A program made the translations under genes and the position numbers. This document shows positions 7,453 to 15,908 of a DNA stretch of 24,366 nt, piece by piece. The stretch spans positions 1-24,366 of the forward strand of contig JAQGOE010000238.1 of assembly GCA_028293725.1 (NCBI GenBank). The letters run 5' to 3'. Origin of the DNA: Gammaproteobacteria bacterium (lineage in GTDB: Bacteria > Pseudomonadota > Gammaproteobacteria > Steroidobacterales > Steroidobacteraceae). Below the pieces are notes generated by a model. That model was not told the DNA's origin. It saw only the letters and a list, made by a program, of their open reading frames with translations, and made no database searches. The number at the start of each line of letters is the position of its first letter. The first letter of the stretch is position 1.

Positions 7453-9282
7453 CTAGCGGGCCAGCTCCTGCAGCACATAGGTCGCCACATCCGTCACATT
7501 TTGTTCATTGATGAGGCTGGGATACAGGGCAGGCATCGGCGCCTTGGGGGCCTTGATGAAGGCGATGGTGTCAGCCAGATTGCGGCGTTTTTTGAGCGTA
7601 CTCAACTCGTGACCCGCGACCAGGTCACCCTCCGGGCCGTGGCAGGAGGTGCAGATCTGTGAGTACAACTTGCGACCCTGGGCGGCTGCCGTGGCTGATG
7701 CTGCCGGCTGCGCGCTCGGAGCCCCTCCGCCACCCAAAGCCATAATCACGACGCTCGGTATGCCCAATGCGCCAAACGCGCTGCGGGATACATTGCCCGA
7801 AGCGATCGCGACGTACTGCCTGCCGCCAGCCTCGTAGGTCACAACGCCACCCGCCAACGCGCCACCCGTTTGGGTCTTATAAACGAGTTCGCCGGTCTTG
7901 CTATCGAACACGAGGAAGTTGCCGTTGAGGTCGCCGGTGAGCGTGACTCCACCGGCGGTCGGTGTCACGCCGGCCACCACGGGCTTTTCCGTGTGATATC
8001 GCCAGCGGACCGCCCCGGTTTCGCTGTCCACCGCCGTGACCCAGCCGGTGCTCGGGCCGTCGGGCTCGACCGTGCCACCGAAACTCGCGGCGGCGGGTGA
8101 GTACTTCGTAGTGCCCGATTTCACGATGAAGCACACATCGACCGAGCCGGTGATCAGCGTGTTATTGAGACGATCGAGAGCGGGACCGTTCCACTCGACC
8201 CCTCCCGCGTAGCCCGGGCAGATTCTCACACCCGACGCTGTCGCGCCGTCGGGGCGGGCTTCGATAGTCGTCACAGGCGTGTGAAAGATTTCCTCATGGG
8301 TGTCCCGGTCGATTCCCCTGACATAGCCGTCCTTGCCGGCGAAGGCCAGGACATCTCGGACCTGGCCGTCCCGATACAGGACAGGCGCCGCGGCGATGTC
8401 TTTATCCTCCCAGTCCGCGGGGGTGACCTGGTGCCACCACTTCAATGCCCCGGTACGGGCATCGAGTACCACGATCGAGTCGGTGAACAGGTTGGTTCCG
8501 GGGCGATACGCCTTATCGATGTCCGGCCACGGGTTGCCGACCGGGACAAACAATTCGCCGCTCGAGACATCCAATGTCATCGAGCCCCAGATACCGCCGC
8601 CGCCTGTCTTGGCCGACTTGGGCCGTTTCCAGGTGGCCGCTCCCAACTCGTTGCCGCCGGGTATGGTGTTGAATCGCCACAGCTCCCGGCCCGTTTGCGC
8701 GTCGTAAGCCATGACACGGCCGCGGGCGCCCAGCTCGCTGCCGCTGATTCCCATGTACACCACGCCCGCCCAGGCGAGTGGTACTCCGGTCGCGGCTTCG
8801 CCCAGCCGTGGCGACCCGATGATGCTCTTCCAAAGCAACTTACCTGTCGTCGCATCGAGCGCAATCAGGCGCGCATCTCCGGTTCCGCGAAACACGCGTC
8901 CGTCGAGAACCGCCAACCCACGGTTGGAGGGTGACGCGCGCTCTTCGTCCGGCACGTAGCTGAACTTCCAACGCAAGGCGCACGTTGCCGCGTCTATTGC
9001 AACAGTCTCGAGTCCCGTGTTGGTGTAGATCACACCGTCAACGACGACCAGCCCGGCGTGATACGTGGTCGGCCCGTCAATCTGCAGCCGGCAGACCTCA
9101 CGGAGTTGCGCGGCGTTGGCCGGTGTGATTTCTTTCAGAGGCGAGAATCGCTGGCCGTCGAGATGATTGTTGACTGACAGCCACTGTGACCCGGGGGTCG
9201 GGTTTTGCGCGCGCGCCTGTGGAATCGCGACCGAGACGCAGGCGGCGAGCAGGTACGGAATCCCACGGGTGAGTATTTTCAT
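7453..9282 (-). CDS. Periplasmic PQQ-type quinoprotein fused to cytochrome c
   Basis: A 609-residue exported oxidoreductase. An N-terminal signal peptide (KILTRGIPYLLAACVSVA... ending near ARAQ) is followed by a beta-propeller of tryptophan-docking type repeats (such as DARTGALKWWHQ, DAQTGRELWRF and DSETGAVRWRYHTE). A Pro/Ala-rich linker leads to a C-terminal cytochrome c domain with heme motif CTSCH (residues 544-548) and a likely axial Met near residue 583 (APMPALYP). Known of the family: PQQ alcohol or sugar dehydrogenases oxidise substrates in the periplasm and pass electrons through the fused heme. The vicinal Cys-Cys of classical PQQ alcohol dehydrogenases was not seen, so the substrate is open. 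No PQQ biosynthesis genes lie in the window. GGAAGG 4 bases before the ATG supports the start. The gene is divergent from the DUF1345 gene with 25 bases between the start codons. Confidence 0.9.
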   Translation of the reverse strand: MKILTRGIPYLLAACVSVAIPQARAQNPTPGSQWLSVNNHLDGQRFSPLKEITPANAAQLREVCRLQIDGPTTYHAGLVVVDGVIYTNTGLETVAIDAATCALRWKFSYVPDEERASPSNRGLAVLDGRVFRGTGDARLIALDATTGKLLWKSIIGSPRLGEAATGVPLAWAGVVYMGISGSELGARGRVMAYDAQTGRELWRFNTIPGGNELGAATWKRPKSAKTGGGGIWGSMTLDVSSGELFVPVGNPWPDIDKAYRPGTNLFTDSIVVLDARTGALKWWHQVTPADWEDKDIAAAPVLYRDGQVRDVLAFAGKDGYVRGIDRDTHEEIFHTPVTTIEARPDGATASGVRICPGYAGGVEWNGPALDRLNNTLITGSVDVCFIVKSGTTKYSPAAASFGGTVEPDGPSTGWVTAVDSETGAVRWRYHTEKPVVAGVTPTAGGVTLTGDLNGNFLVFDSKTGELVYKTQTGGALAGGVVTYEAGGRQYVAIASGNVSRSAFGALGIPSVVIMALGGGGAPSAQPAASATAAAQGRKLYSQICTSCHGPEGDLVAGHELSTLKKRRNLADTIAFIKAPKAPMPALYPSLINEQNVTDVATYVLQELAR

Positions 9283-9294
9283 GATCCTTCCGGC

Positions 9295-9300
9295 ATTATA
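9295..9300 (-). promoter_or_regulatory. Perfect -10 box upstream of the quinohemoprotein gene
   Basis: Minus-strand TATAAT ending 12 bases before the ATG at 9282, just upstream of the GGAAGG ribosome site. No good -35 hexamer is seen at 16-18 bases. If used, the untranslated leader would be only a few bases. It lies in the 25-base gap shared with the divergent gene. Confidence 0.4.
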
Positions 9301-9307
9301 GACACCT

Positions 9308-9952
9308 ATGATTTACTCGTTCTTCCAGCACATCAAGCTGTTGACGTCGATAGTCGCCGGCGTCGTGCTGTTTTTTGTATTGCCCGTCCATTTGAGCGTC
9401 ATGGCTCGTGTGCTGGTGAGCTGGAACGGCGGTGCCATCCTCTTCTTGACGTGGGTCTTCGTGTGGATGAGCAACTGCACCGCTGAGCAGCTCTATATAA
9501 GGTACAAAGAAGAGGACGAGACCGCGGCCCTCATCCTGGTCATTGTGACCTGTGCGGCACTCCTGAGCCTGGTCGCGATCGTCCTGTTACTGTCGACCGT
9601 CAAGCAGGTTGCCGGCACCGAGCGGGCCCTGCACATCGGCCTGGCCGCCTTGACCGTGACGACCTCCTGGCTGCTCGTGCCGACCATGTTCACTCTTCAC
9701 TACGCGGATGCGTTTTACAGTGCCGGCGAGGACGAGCGGCCGCTCTTGTTTCCGCAGACGCTGCGCCCGGTGTTCTGGGATTTCGCTTATTTTTCCTTCA
9801 CCATAGCCGCTGCCTGCCAGACGGCCGACGTGTCGACCGCCAACACCGCGATCCGCAGAACGGTACTGGCCCACAGTGTGATTGCGTTCGTATTTAACGC
9901 CTCCATCCTGGGCTTCGCGGTCAACATCAGTGCCGGTTTGTTGTCCGGCTAG
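9308..9952 (+). CDS. DUF1345 family inner-membrane protein
   Basis: A 214-residue integral membrane protein with about six hydrophobic segments: roughly residues 10-27, 33-54, 72-96, 105-130, 152-172 and 186-210. Family-typical features are the HYAD segment after the fourth helix, FWDFAYFSFTIAAACQTADV, and the closing helix around AHSVIAFVFNASILGFAVN. Known of the family: DUF1345 proteins have no established function; transport or membrane homeostasis has only been guessed. The ATG at 9308 has no visible Shine-Dalgarno. It is followed 59 bases later by the SapC-family gene on the same strand, so co-transcription is possible but not shown. Confidence 0.86.
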   Translation: MIYSFFQHIKLLTSIVAGVVLFFVLPVHLSVMARVLVSWNGGAILFLTWVFVWMSNCTAEQLYIRYKEEDETAALILVIVTCAALLSLVAIVLLLSTVKQVAGTERALHIGLAALTVTTSWLLVPTMFTLHYADAFYSAGEDERPLLFPQTLRPVFWDFAYFSFTIAAACQTADVSTANTAIRRTVLAHSVIAFVFNASILGFAVNISAGLLSG

Positions 9953-10011
9953 GCTAGAATGGCGCCGCGCCGCCGTGGTGTTGGATTTGGCTATACGGGT
10001 TGAGTGTAACT

Positions 10012-10746
10012 ATGACGACCGCCTCGATGCCTCTTTTTTATAATAGTGTGGTGGCCCTCGATCGCAAGGCGCACGAGCGGCTCAGAATCACCCCGCCCAA
10101 CGAATTTTCATTCGCCACGGCCGCGACACTCGTGCCGGTGCTGACGGGGGAGTTTGGACTGATCGCCCGTGAGTACGCGCTCGTTTTCATGGGAGCTGGC
10201 GCCAAGGAAGTCGTTCCCGTCGCCCTGACAGGTATGCCCCAGGGCAAGAACCTCTTCGTGCGGGCTGACGGGTCGTGGGATGCCCGCTACGTGCCCGCAT
10301 ACGCGCGCCGCTATCCGTTCGTATTCGCCGAGACGGGTCCCGAACAGTTCACGGTTTGTATCGACCCGGGCTCGAAATTTTTCAGCGAGGAGGTGGGCAC
10401 GCCGCTGTTCGAGAACGGCGAGGCGAGCCCCTTACTGAAGGAGACAGTGAACCTGCTGGCCGATTATCACCGCCTGATGAGCCAGACCAAGGTCTTCATG
10501 GATAAGCTGATGGCGGCGAACTTGTTGATGGATGCCAACGCCAAGGCCGATCTGCCGGACGGACGCAGCTTCACCTGGCGAGGCTTCTGGGTCGTCGACG
10601 AGGCCCGCTTTCGCGCGCTACCCGAAGCGACGCTGAAGGAATGGTTTGCCGGCGGCGAGCTCGGTCTCATCTATGCGCACCTGATATCCCTCAGCAATCT
10701 TTCTGACCTGCTTCGGCGGCACTACACGGTCAACCCCGTGGCATGA
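10012..10746 (+). CDS. SapC family protein
   Basis: A 244-residue protein with the hallmark course of the SapC family (Pfam SapC): an N-terminal NSVVALDRKAHERLRI stretch, EFGLIAREYALVF, the central RYPFVFAETGPEQFTVCIDP, and a helical C-terminal half ending in LRRHYTVNP. Known of the family: named for a gene linked to surface-layer protein transport in Campylobacter, but the biochemical role is unproven. In many Proteobacteria relatives sit beside TonB-dependent receptors and tryptophan halogenases; none is present here. No signal peptide or transmembrane segment is visible. ATG 10012 is preferred; a TTG at 10000 and an ATG at 10027 are also in frame. The CHAD gene begins 25 bases downstream on the same strand. 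Confidence 0.86.
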   Translation: MTTASMPLFYNSVVALDRKAHERLRITPPNEFSFATAATLVPVLTGEFGLIAREYALVFMGAGAKEVVPVALTGMPQGKNLFVRADGSWDARYVPAYARRYPFVFAETGPEQFTVCIDPGSKFFSEEVGTPLFENGEASPLLKETVNLLADYHRLMSQTKVFMDKLMAANLLMDANAKADLPDGRSFTWRGFWVVDEARFRALPEATLKEWFAGGELGLIYAHLISLSNLSDLLRRHYTVNPVA

Positions 10747-10771
10747 GCTCTGCAGCCTCATTGGGGCAGCC

Positions 10772-11704
10772 ATGGTCGGAAGGCTGAGACCCGATGAAGC
10801 CGGCACACGCGGCGCGCGGCGGATCGCGCGTCATCGGGTGGAGTCTGCTTTGGAAGTTCTGGGTCGGAAGAGTCCCACCGACCCAGCGGTGCACGCGGCC
10901 CGCAAGGAGTTGAAGAAAGCCCGGGCCGCGCTGCGCCTGCTGCGCGACGTTCTGGGGACTTCCACCTATAAGAAGGAAAATGCGGCGCTTCGGGACGCCG
11001 CCCGACCACTCAGCGAACTGCGTGATGGGCAGGTGCTGCTCAACGCTCTCAGTTCATTGATTGAGCATCACGGCGCGCCGGCTTCGCAATGGCCGCTCGA
11101 GAAGTTCGAGCGTGTACTTAGCCGTCGCCGCGGAGAGCTGCGCGAAAGTATTCTCGAGCATCCGGGAGCCCTGAAAGGAGCGCGCAAGATTTTGCGGGCC
11201 GCGCGCTCGCGCTCGGAGCACTGGCACGTCGGCCGGCACGGCTGGTCCGTGCTCGGGCCGGGGCTGAAGCGCACTTATTCGCAAGGACGGCGCGCGTTCG
11301 CGCGAGCACAGGACGGCGGCGGAGACGAGTGCCTGCATGAGTGGCGCAAGCAGGCGCAATACTTCCGCAATCAGCTGCAGCTCTTAGAACCGCTGGGATC
11401 CAGGCGGCTCGGCGGTCTCGTGCAAAAGACCCGTGAGCTCGTGGAATATCTGGGCGACGATCATGACCTGGCGGTTTTGAGCGAGCGTGCGATGGCGGCG
11501 CGGGAAGATTTCCCTAGTGCGACTACACACCGCGCATTCATCGCGCTGATCGAGCGGCGTCGGGCGAAGCTGCAGGACAAAGCGCTGCGGGTAGGCCGCC
11601 GTGTTTACGAGGAGCCTCCTGCAGCGTTCACGGCTCGGCTAGGTCGATATTGGCGGAAGTGGCACCACCTCGTGAAGTTGCGGCCCGCTCGCTCGTCGGC
11701 GTGA
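10772..11704 (+). CDS. CHAD domain protein
   Basis: A 310-residue, strongly basic, alpha-helical protein. CHAD repeats are visible: first half AVHAARKELKKARAALRLLRD (about residues 37-57), second half CLHEWRKQAQYFRNQLQLLE (about 188-207) and VEYLGDDHDLAVL. Each carries the conserved His and the arginine/lysine-rich face of the family. Known of the family: CHAD domains bind inorganic polyphosphate and may localise to polyphosphate granules. No CYTH/triphosphatase domain is fused here, unlike YgiF-type proteins. No signal peptide is visible. The ATG at 10772 is followed by MVGRLRPDEAG; the upstream signal TTGGGGCAGCC is only a weak ribosome site. It lies between the SapC gene and the ABC exporter gene on the same strand. 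Confidence 0.9.
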   Translation: MVGRLRPDEAGTRGARRIARHRVESALEVLGRKSPTDPAVHAARKELKKARAALRLLRDVLGTSTYKKENAALRDAARPLSELRDGQVLLNALSSLIEHHGAPASQWPLEKFERVLSRRRGELRESILEHPGALKGARKILRAARSRSEHWHVGRHGWSVLGPGLKRTYSQGRRAFARAQDGGGDECLHEWRKQAQYFRNQLQLLEPLGSRRLGGLVQKTRELVEYLGDDHDLAVLSERAMAAREDFPSATTHRAFIALIERRRAKLQDKALRVGRRVYEEPPAAFTARLGRYWRKWHHLVKLRPARSSA

Positions 11705-11748
11705 ACCGCCGCACAGCACGCGTAATACGCTGCAGTTAACTTAACTCG

Positions 11749-13611
11749 GTGCGTAACTCCACCGAGGCCCGCGTCCCGCGACCCGGCGCCGTTTTCCGTC
11801 TTTACCGCGATCTCTGGCTGCAAATGCGCGGCGAGCGTCGAGTCTTCGTCGGCGCCGTGGTTCTGCTGATCCTGGCGCAGGTCGTGCTCCTCTCCGTGCC
11901 CTACATTTCAGGCAGGGCTCTCAACGCTTTACAACTCAACGGCACGGCAGGTCTGCGCGAAGCGGGAATCTGGTTGTCGATGGTTTTACTCGTTGCTTGC
12001 GGAAGCTGGCTGCTACACGGGCCGGGCCGCATTCTCGAGCGTAGAGCAGCGCTGCTCATCCGTCAGCGGATGTCCGCCTCGCTCGTGGAGCGTCTTTTTC
12101 AATTGCCGCTCGGCTGGCATGAGGCGCATCACTCGGGCGCGACCGCGCATCGGGTCCAGCAGAGCACTCAGGCGCTGTCGGGTTTCGCGCAAAGTCAGTT
12201 TATCTATCTCAACAGCGCCGTGCGCCTGCTGGGGCCACTGATCGCGCTGTGGTGGGTGCAGCCGGTCATCGGGTTCACCGCCCTGGCCGGATTTGCGCTG
12301 ATTGTGTCCTCGGTGGTGGGCTTCGATCGCGCCATGCTCAGGCTGGCGAACCTGGAGAACGAAGCGGAGCGACGCTACTCCGCCACGCTCATTGACACTC
12401 TGGGCAATACAGGGACCGTCTACGCACTTCGACAGGCGCGTGGAGTGGCGGCTCGGCTCGAGCGCCGCCTGCTGGCGGTCTTCGTGCCACTGCGCAGGGC
12501 GATTGTTTTGAACGAGATCAAGTGGTGCACCGTGGATCTCTCAACGCGCGTGCTGAACTGCTGTCTCGTGGCGCTATTCGTCTGGCTGGCAACGCGCGCG
12601 ACGCCGGGCAACGGTGCGGGAAAGATTCTGCTGCTGGGTAGTTTGTACATGGTTTGGGAGTACGCGCAGCAGGCAGCGGATGTAGTCGCCTCGATTGCTT
12701 CGCATTTCCAGACGTTTGCCCGACAGCATGCGGATTACGCGAGCGCGGATATCATTCGCGACACCGCGCCGGAGTCCTCGGTGCGGCCAGAGGCGGTGGC
12801 GGATGTGAGTTGGCGGCGCATGACGGTCCGCGATCTGACTTTCCATCATTCGGCAAGTCGTCACGAGGGCGCCGCGCTCGAGCGGCTGGCCTTGGGTCTC
12901 GAGCGGGGCAAGCGTTACGCGCTCATCGGCGCCAGCGGCTCGGGAAAAAGCACCTTGATGCGCGTGTTGGCCGGTCTCTATCCGGCCGAGCGGATTGCGC
13001 TGACTCTGGACGACGGTCCGATTCGCGTCTCGCCCGCGGAAACGGCGCAACTCCTGCGCGCCCACGCAACGCTGATTCCGCAGGATGCTGAGGTTTATGA
13101 GGGCACTCTCGGCGAGAACCTTGGCTTGTGCGAATCCGTGGTCGGGCCGCCTGCAGCCAACGCCTATTCGGGAGCACTCGAAGCGGCTTGCGCTACCGAC
13201 TTCGTACAAGCCACACCGATCGGTCTCGAGGCTCCAGTAGCGGAGCGGGCCGCAAACTGGTCCGGGGGCCAGCGCAGTCGTGTCGCTCTCGCGCGCGGAA
13301 TTCTCGCGGCCTGCGGCAGTGATCTCGTCCTGTTGGACGAGCCCACGGCGAGTCTCGATTCCGCTACCGAGGCACGGGTTTACACAAATTTGTTTGCGGC
13401 GTTCAGCGACGCCTGCGTGATCTCGTCGATACACCGGCTGAGTCTTCTCAGCTGGTTCGATGAAGTTCTGGTCATGCAGGACGGCCGGCTCGTCGCGCAG
13501 GGATCAGCGGACGAATTGGCCCTGACTTGCCCGGAATTCCAGCGGCTCACGAGTTTGCAGAATTCAGGCTCTCACGAACGGTTTCCCGAAGGGCACGCCA
13601 GCGTCGCGTAA
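11749..13611 (+). CDS. ABC exporter, fused transmembrane and ATPase domains
   Basis: A 620-residue half-transporter, probably acting as a dimer in the inner membrane. Residues about 30-320 form the transmembrane domain with several strongly hydrophobic segments. The ATPase domain follows with Walker A GASGSGKST (394-402), a Q-loop in LIPQDAEVYEGTLGENLGL, signature WSGGQ (504-508), Walker B LVLLDEP (Asp530, Glu531) and the H-loop His562 in SSIHRLSLL, so all catalytic residues are present. Known of the family: type IV ABC exporters move lipids, peptides or drugs; the cargo cannot be told from sequence. Start codon GTG 11749 lacks a clear Shine-Dalgarno; the next in-frame start, ATG 11824, would shorten the N-terminus by 25 residues. 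The gene is convergent with the PIG-L gene, with 23 bases between the ends. Confidence 0.92.
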   Translation: MRNSTEARVPRPGAVFRLYRDLWLQMRGERRVFVGAVVLLILAQVVLLSVPYISGRALNALQLNGTAGLREAGIWLSMVLLVACGSWLLHGPGRILERRAALLIRQRMSASLVERLFQLPLGWHEAHHSGATAHRVQQSTQALSGFAQSQFIYLNSAVRLLGPLIALWWVQPVIGFTALAGFALIVSSVVGFDRAMLRLANLENEAERRYSATLIDTLGNTGTVYALRQARGVAARLERRLLAVFVPLRRAIVLNEIKWCTVDLSTRVLNCCLVALFVWLATRATPGNGAGKILLLGSLYMVWEYAQQAADVVASIASHFQTFARQHADYASADIIRDTAPESSVRPEAVADVSWRRMTVRDLTFHHSASRHEGAALERLALGLERGKRYALIGASGSGKSTLMRVLAGLYPAERIALTLDDGPIRVSPAETAQLLRAHATLIPQDAEVYEGTLGENLGLCESVVGPPAANAYSGALEAACATDFVQATPIGLEAPVAERAANWSGGQRSRVALARGILAACGSDLVLLDEPTASLDSATEARVYTNLFAAFSDACVISSIHRLSLLSWFDEVLVMQDGRLVAQGSADELALTCPEFQRLTSLQNSGSHERFPEGHASVA

Positions 13612-13634
13612 GCCATGCACGCCGGTACGCCGGC

Positions 13635-14525
13635 TCACCGCAAGAACGCCTCGTAAGAACGACTGAAATAGCTGAGCACGTGTGCTGGCATCACCGCTTG
13701 CGACTCGCTCGCATCGAGTTGTGAAGCGAAGCAGCGGATCGCGCGAGACTTTGCCGTCTGCGCCTCCGCGCTCAACTCGAAGCGCACGAACTCTCCGTCC
13801 CGCCAGGCGCTGGGTGAGGAGTGATGCCATGCCCAGATGGGATATCGGAGCACGCTCATGTTGCGTCTTTGTCCGAGGGTCATGCAGATGCGCGCCACCG
13901 CTTCGTGATCCGGGTGCCCATCCCGCTCGAACGGGGCGATCAGGGTGGCATCGGTGGGTAGCCGAGTTTTGATGGCCCGCTCGACCGCGGACTCGTGCGA
14001 GACCACATTCCCATCGGGCATTCCCAACCGATGCCACTGAATGTAACGACCGGAAAGGCAGCTCAGCGCCGCGCGTAGCTCACGCCGACGGACCGCGCCT
14101 GGATGCGCAAGGTCAGTGCGCGCACCCTCGCCGTCGGTAACCGTTATTACAGTCACCTCGAGTCCCGCGCTGGAGCAACTATGAATGAGGCCGCCAGCGC
14201 CGAACGTCTCGTCATCCGGATGAGCGGCGACCACCACTACCGGTCCCTCCGGCGGCGTCCACGCTGGCGCATTGGCCAGCTCTGCCTGCCAGTAGCTTTC
14301 GGGAGTGCCTAGATCATGCGAGTCGAACACATCAGGTCTGCGGAGCGGGATTCCGTTGTAGTTGAACACCAGGCGTCTACCTATGGTCGTATTGATGAGA
14401 TTGAACGTAATCTCGCCTTTGCCGAGCCCGCCGTCAATCGGCGAAGAACGCTCGAACGCGTAGGACGGCGGCGGGAGCGGGGGCGGGGCGCTCGTGGGAG
14501 TCCTCCTACAGCAGAACGTCCGCAT
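13635..14525 (-). CDS. PIG-L / LmbE family zinc deacetylase
   Basis: A 296-residue hydrolase of the PIG-L family. The zinc and catalytic motif AHPDDE lies at residues 101-106 and the second motif DGHPDHEAV at 202-210; TVTDGEGARTD between them is typical. Known of the family: members de-N-acetylate GlcNAc-containing substrates such as GlcNAc-PI, mycothiol or bacillithiol precursors, or glycan intermediates; the substrate here is unknown. About 90 residues precede the catalytic domain, beginning with a proline-rich stretch (PPPLPPP), and may include a linker or mis-called N-terminus. A strong TAGGAGGA lies inside the N-terminal codons, yet no in-frame ATG, GTG or TTG follows it closely, so ATG 14525 is kept. 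It is divergent from the secreted-protein gene, with 76 bases between starts. Confidence 0.87.
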   Translation of the reverse strand: MRTFCCRRTPTSAPPPLPPPSYAFERSSPIDGGLGKGEITFNLINTTIGRRLVFNYNGIPLRRPDVFDSHDLGTPESYWQAELANAPAWTPPEGPVVVVAAHPDDETFGAGGLIHSCSSAGLEVTVITVTDGEGARTDLAHPGAVRRRELRAALSCLSGRYIQWHRLGMPDGNVVSHESAVERAIKTRLPTDATLIAPFERDGHPDHEAVARICMTLGQRRNMSVLRYPIWAWHHSSPSAWRDGEFVRFELSAEAQTAKSRAIRCFASQLDASESQAVMPAHVLSYFSRSYEAFLR

Positions 14526-14601
14526 GGCGCTTGTTATCCCGCAGCCATGCGCGGATGCTAAGCCTCATGAACTGCATAACAAATAACAAGGGGTGGGGAT
14601 C

Positions 14602-15246
14602 ATGCAGCGGCGGACGGGGTTCCGCTTAAGCGGCGGAGTTGCGTTTATCGCTGCCATGGCAGGGGCTGCCGTGGCACCTGCAGCGATTGCCGGCCCTCCG
14701 ACGGGCCCGACCCCCACGCCTCGAACTCACGGCTTTATGTTATATCTCAGCCAGCCCATCGGGGGTGGGGGTGGCGGCTCGATGCGCCCGAAGTTTGGTT
14801 TTCGGATCGAGCAGATTCACATGGCGGGAAATTCGGGCGCCCCCGACGCAGGCGATCCGATGCAGCATCGCGCCCTGATAGGTTGGCAGATGGACGGATT
14901 CCACGGCATTCACGCTTCCGACATGAAAGTTGAGATCGGGAGCCACATGACATATGACGTCACGCGTGGTGCGTTCGGAATGTCGAGGACATCCGCCGCT
15001 TTCGGCTCGCGGCCGGCGGTGACCAACCGCACGGACGGCGCCACGGTGTCGAAGCCATTCTCGCCGCGCCTGTTTGAACCCGTTCCTTCGGTTAGAGAGC
15101 CGTTCCGGCAAACCAACGAGTCTGCCTCGATGGCTCACGAAATCGCGGCGGCTGCGATCGGCACCTTAAGGCTGACGCGACCGGCCCCGACACAGCAAAG
15201 AATCGGCGCCGTTCCGCGTCCCACCTCCATGCGTGAGCGCAACTAG
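14602..15246 (+). CDS. Secreted protein of unknown function
   Basis: A 214-residue product not recognised as any family. It starts with a clear signal peptide: basic MQRRTGFR, hydrophobic core VAFIAAMAGAAVAPAAIA, then a mature Gly/Pro/Thr-rich stretch (GPPTGPTPTPRTHG). A run of glycines (about residues 50-55) precedes a middle part rich in Met, His and Gly. The C-terminal third is Ser/Arg/Pro-rich with no domain visible, and no cysteine is present. No repeated motif is strong enough to call. The preceding AAGGGGTGGGG supports the ATG at 14602; a GTG at 14593 is also in frame. It converges with the HisKA-only gene (14 bases between ends). An exported, perhaps periplasmic, role is inference. 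Confidence 0.72.
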   Translation: MQRRTGFRLSGGVAFIAAMAGAAVAPAAIAGPPTGPTPTPRTHGFMLYLSQPIGGGGGGSMRPKFGFRIEQIHMAGNSGAPDAGDPMQHRALIGWQMDGFHGIHASDMKVEIGSHMTYDVTRGAFGMSRTSAAFGSRPAVTNRTDGATVSKPFSPRLFEPVPSVREPFRQTNESASMAHEIAAAAIGTLRLTRPAPTQQRIGAVPRPTSMRERN

Positions 15247-15260
15247 GCTTTCCCCAGTCG

Positions 15261-15905
15261 CTACGGGCTGACCGGGCCGGGCCCGTTGCCGCGCGCCGTG
15301 CCGTCCGCCGGCGCCTGCCCGCCATCGAGCAACTCCGAGATAATGCGGGTTTGTGTGCGGGCATTGCGCTCGATGACTTCGAGGCCGTGGAGCATCTGCT
15401 CCGGCGGATTCTGCGCGCGCAATACCTGCGCCCAACCGATGATAGTACTGAGCGGCGTACGCAGGTCGTGCGAGAGTTTCGACAGCGCCATTTGTTTGTT
15501 TTCTTCGGCGCGGCTGACGTCGTGCTGCGCTCGTTCCTCGACGCGCTGTAGCTCGGATCTTTCCTCCAGGGCGGCGCGGCGCGCGCGGGCTCCGATCGCG
15601 ATGCTGAACGCTGTTGACAGCGCGAAGGCCGCCAGCGCCCACCGATCCGACAGGGCCAACACGGGCCGCATCACCGAGCCACCCCAGGTGACCGCCGCGA
15701 CGCAGATCGCAAACAACCAGCTCAACACCGCGGGGCCGGCGCCCGAGTAGAAAGTCACCGCCAGCAGCGCCGGAAAAAAGGCCATCAAGAACGCGGGTCC
15801 GCCGCCGGTGAGCATCCGGATGGCCCACGCCGCCAACAGCGCCAACACCGTGATGACGCACGCAAACAGATAGCGGCCGGCATTTCCCGGCAATGAGCGC
15901 AGCAC
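15261..15905 (-). CDS. Membrane HisKA-only sensor protein lacking an ATPase domain
   Basis: A 214-residue protein. The first half is a DUF4118-like membrane domain with about four hydrophobic segments (around residues 10-30, 33-55, 57-75 and 85-105). A charged helical linker follows, then a full HisKA dimerisation motif, SKLSHDLRTPLSTIIGWAQVLR, with phospho-acceptor His146. The protein stops soon after the second HisKA helix (SELLDGGQAPADG...), and no HATPase domain follows in any minus-strand frame; the DNA beyond belongs to a convergent gene. Known of histidine kinases: without the ATPase domain a protein cannot autophosphorylate. It could be a phosphotransfer partner of another kinase, a regulator by dimerisation, or the stump of a deleted kinase. 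GTG 15905 lies 3 bases after the XRE stop codon, implying translational coupling. Confidence 0.8.
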   Translation of the reverse strand: MLRSLPGNAGRYLFACVITVLALLAAWAIRMLTGGGPAFLMAFFPALLAVTFYSGAGPAVLSWLFAICVAAVTWGGSVMRPVLALSDRWALAAFALSTAFSIAIGARARRAALEERSELQRVEERAQHDVSRAEENKQMALSKLSHDLRTPLSTIIGWAQVLRAQNPPEQMLHGLEVIERNARTQTRIISELLDGGQAPADGTARGNGPGPVSP

Positions 15906-15908
15906 AGA

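Noticed and set aside
14490..14512. Strong TAGGAGGA on the minus strand inside the PIG-L N-terminus, tested as the real ribosome site
   Set aside because: No in-frame ATG, GTG or TTG lies within a usable distance downstream, so the upstream ATG at 14525 was kept.
14530..14590. CTTGTTAT (14530-14537) and ATAACAAG (14583-14590) inverted copies between the PIG-L and secreted-protein genes
   Set aside because: An 8-bp match with a 45-base gap may be chance, and no promoter consensus coincides with it; too weak to call an operator.
15166..15861. Minus-strand 231-codon frame overlapping the HisKA-only gene, checked as a possible frameshifted HATPase continuation
   Set aside because: It contains none of the N, G1 or G2 boxes of the ATPase domain and is Arg/Gly/Ala-rich, as expected of a shadow frame.
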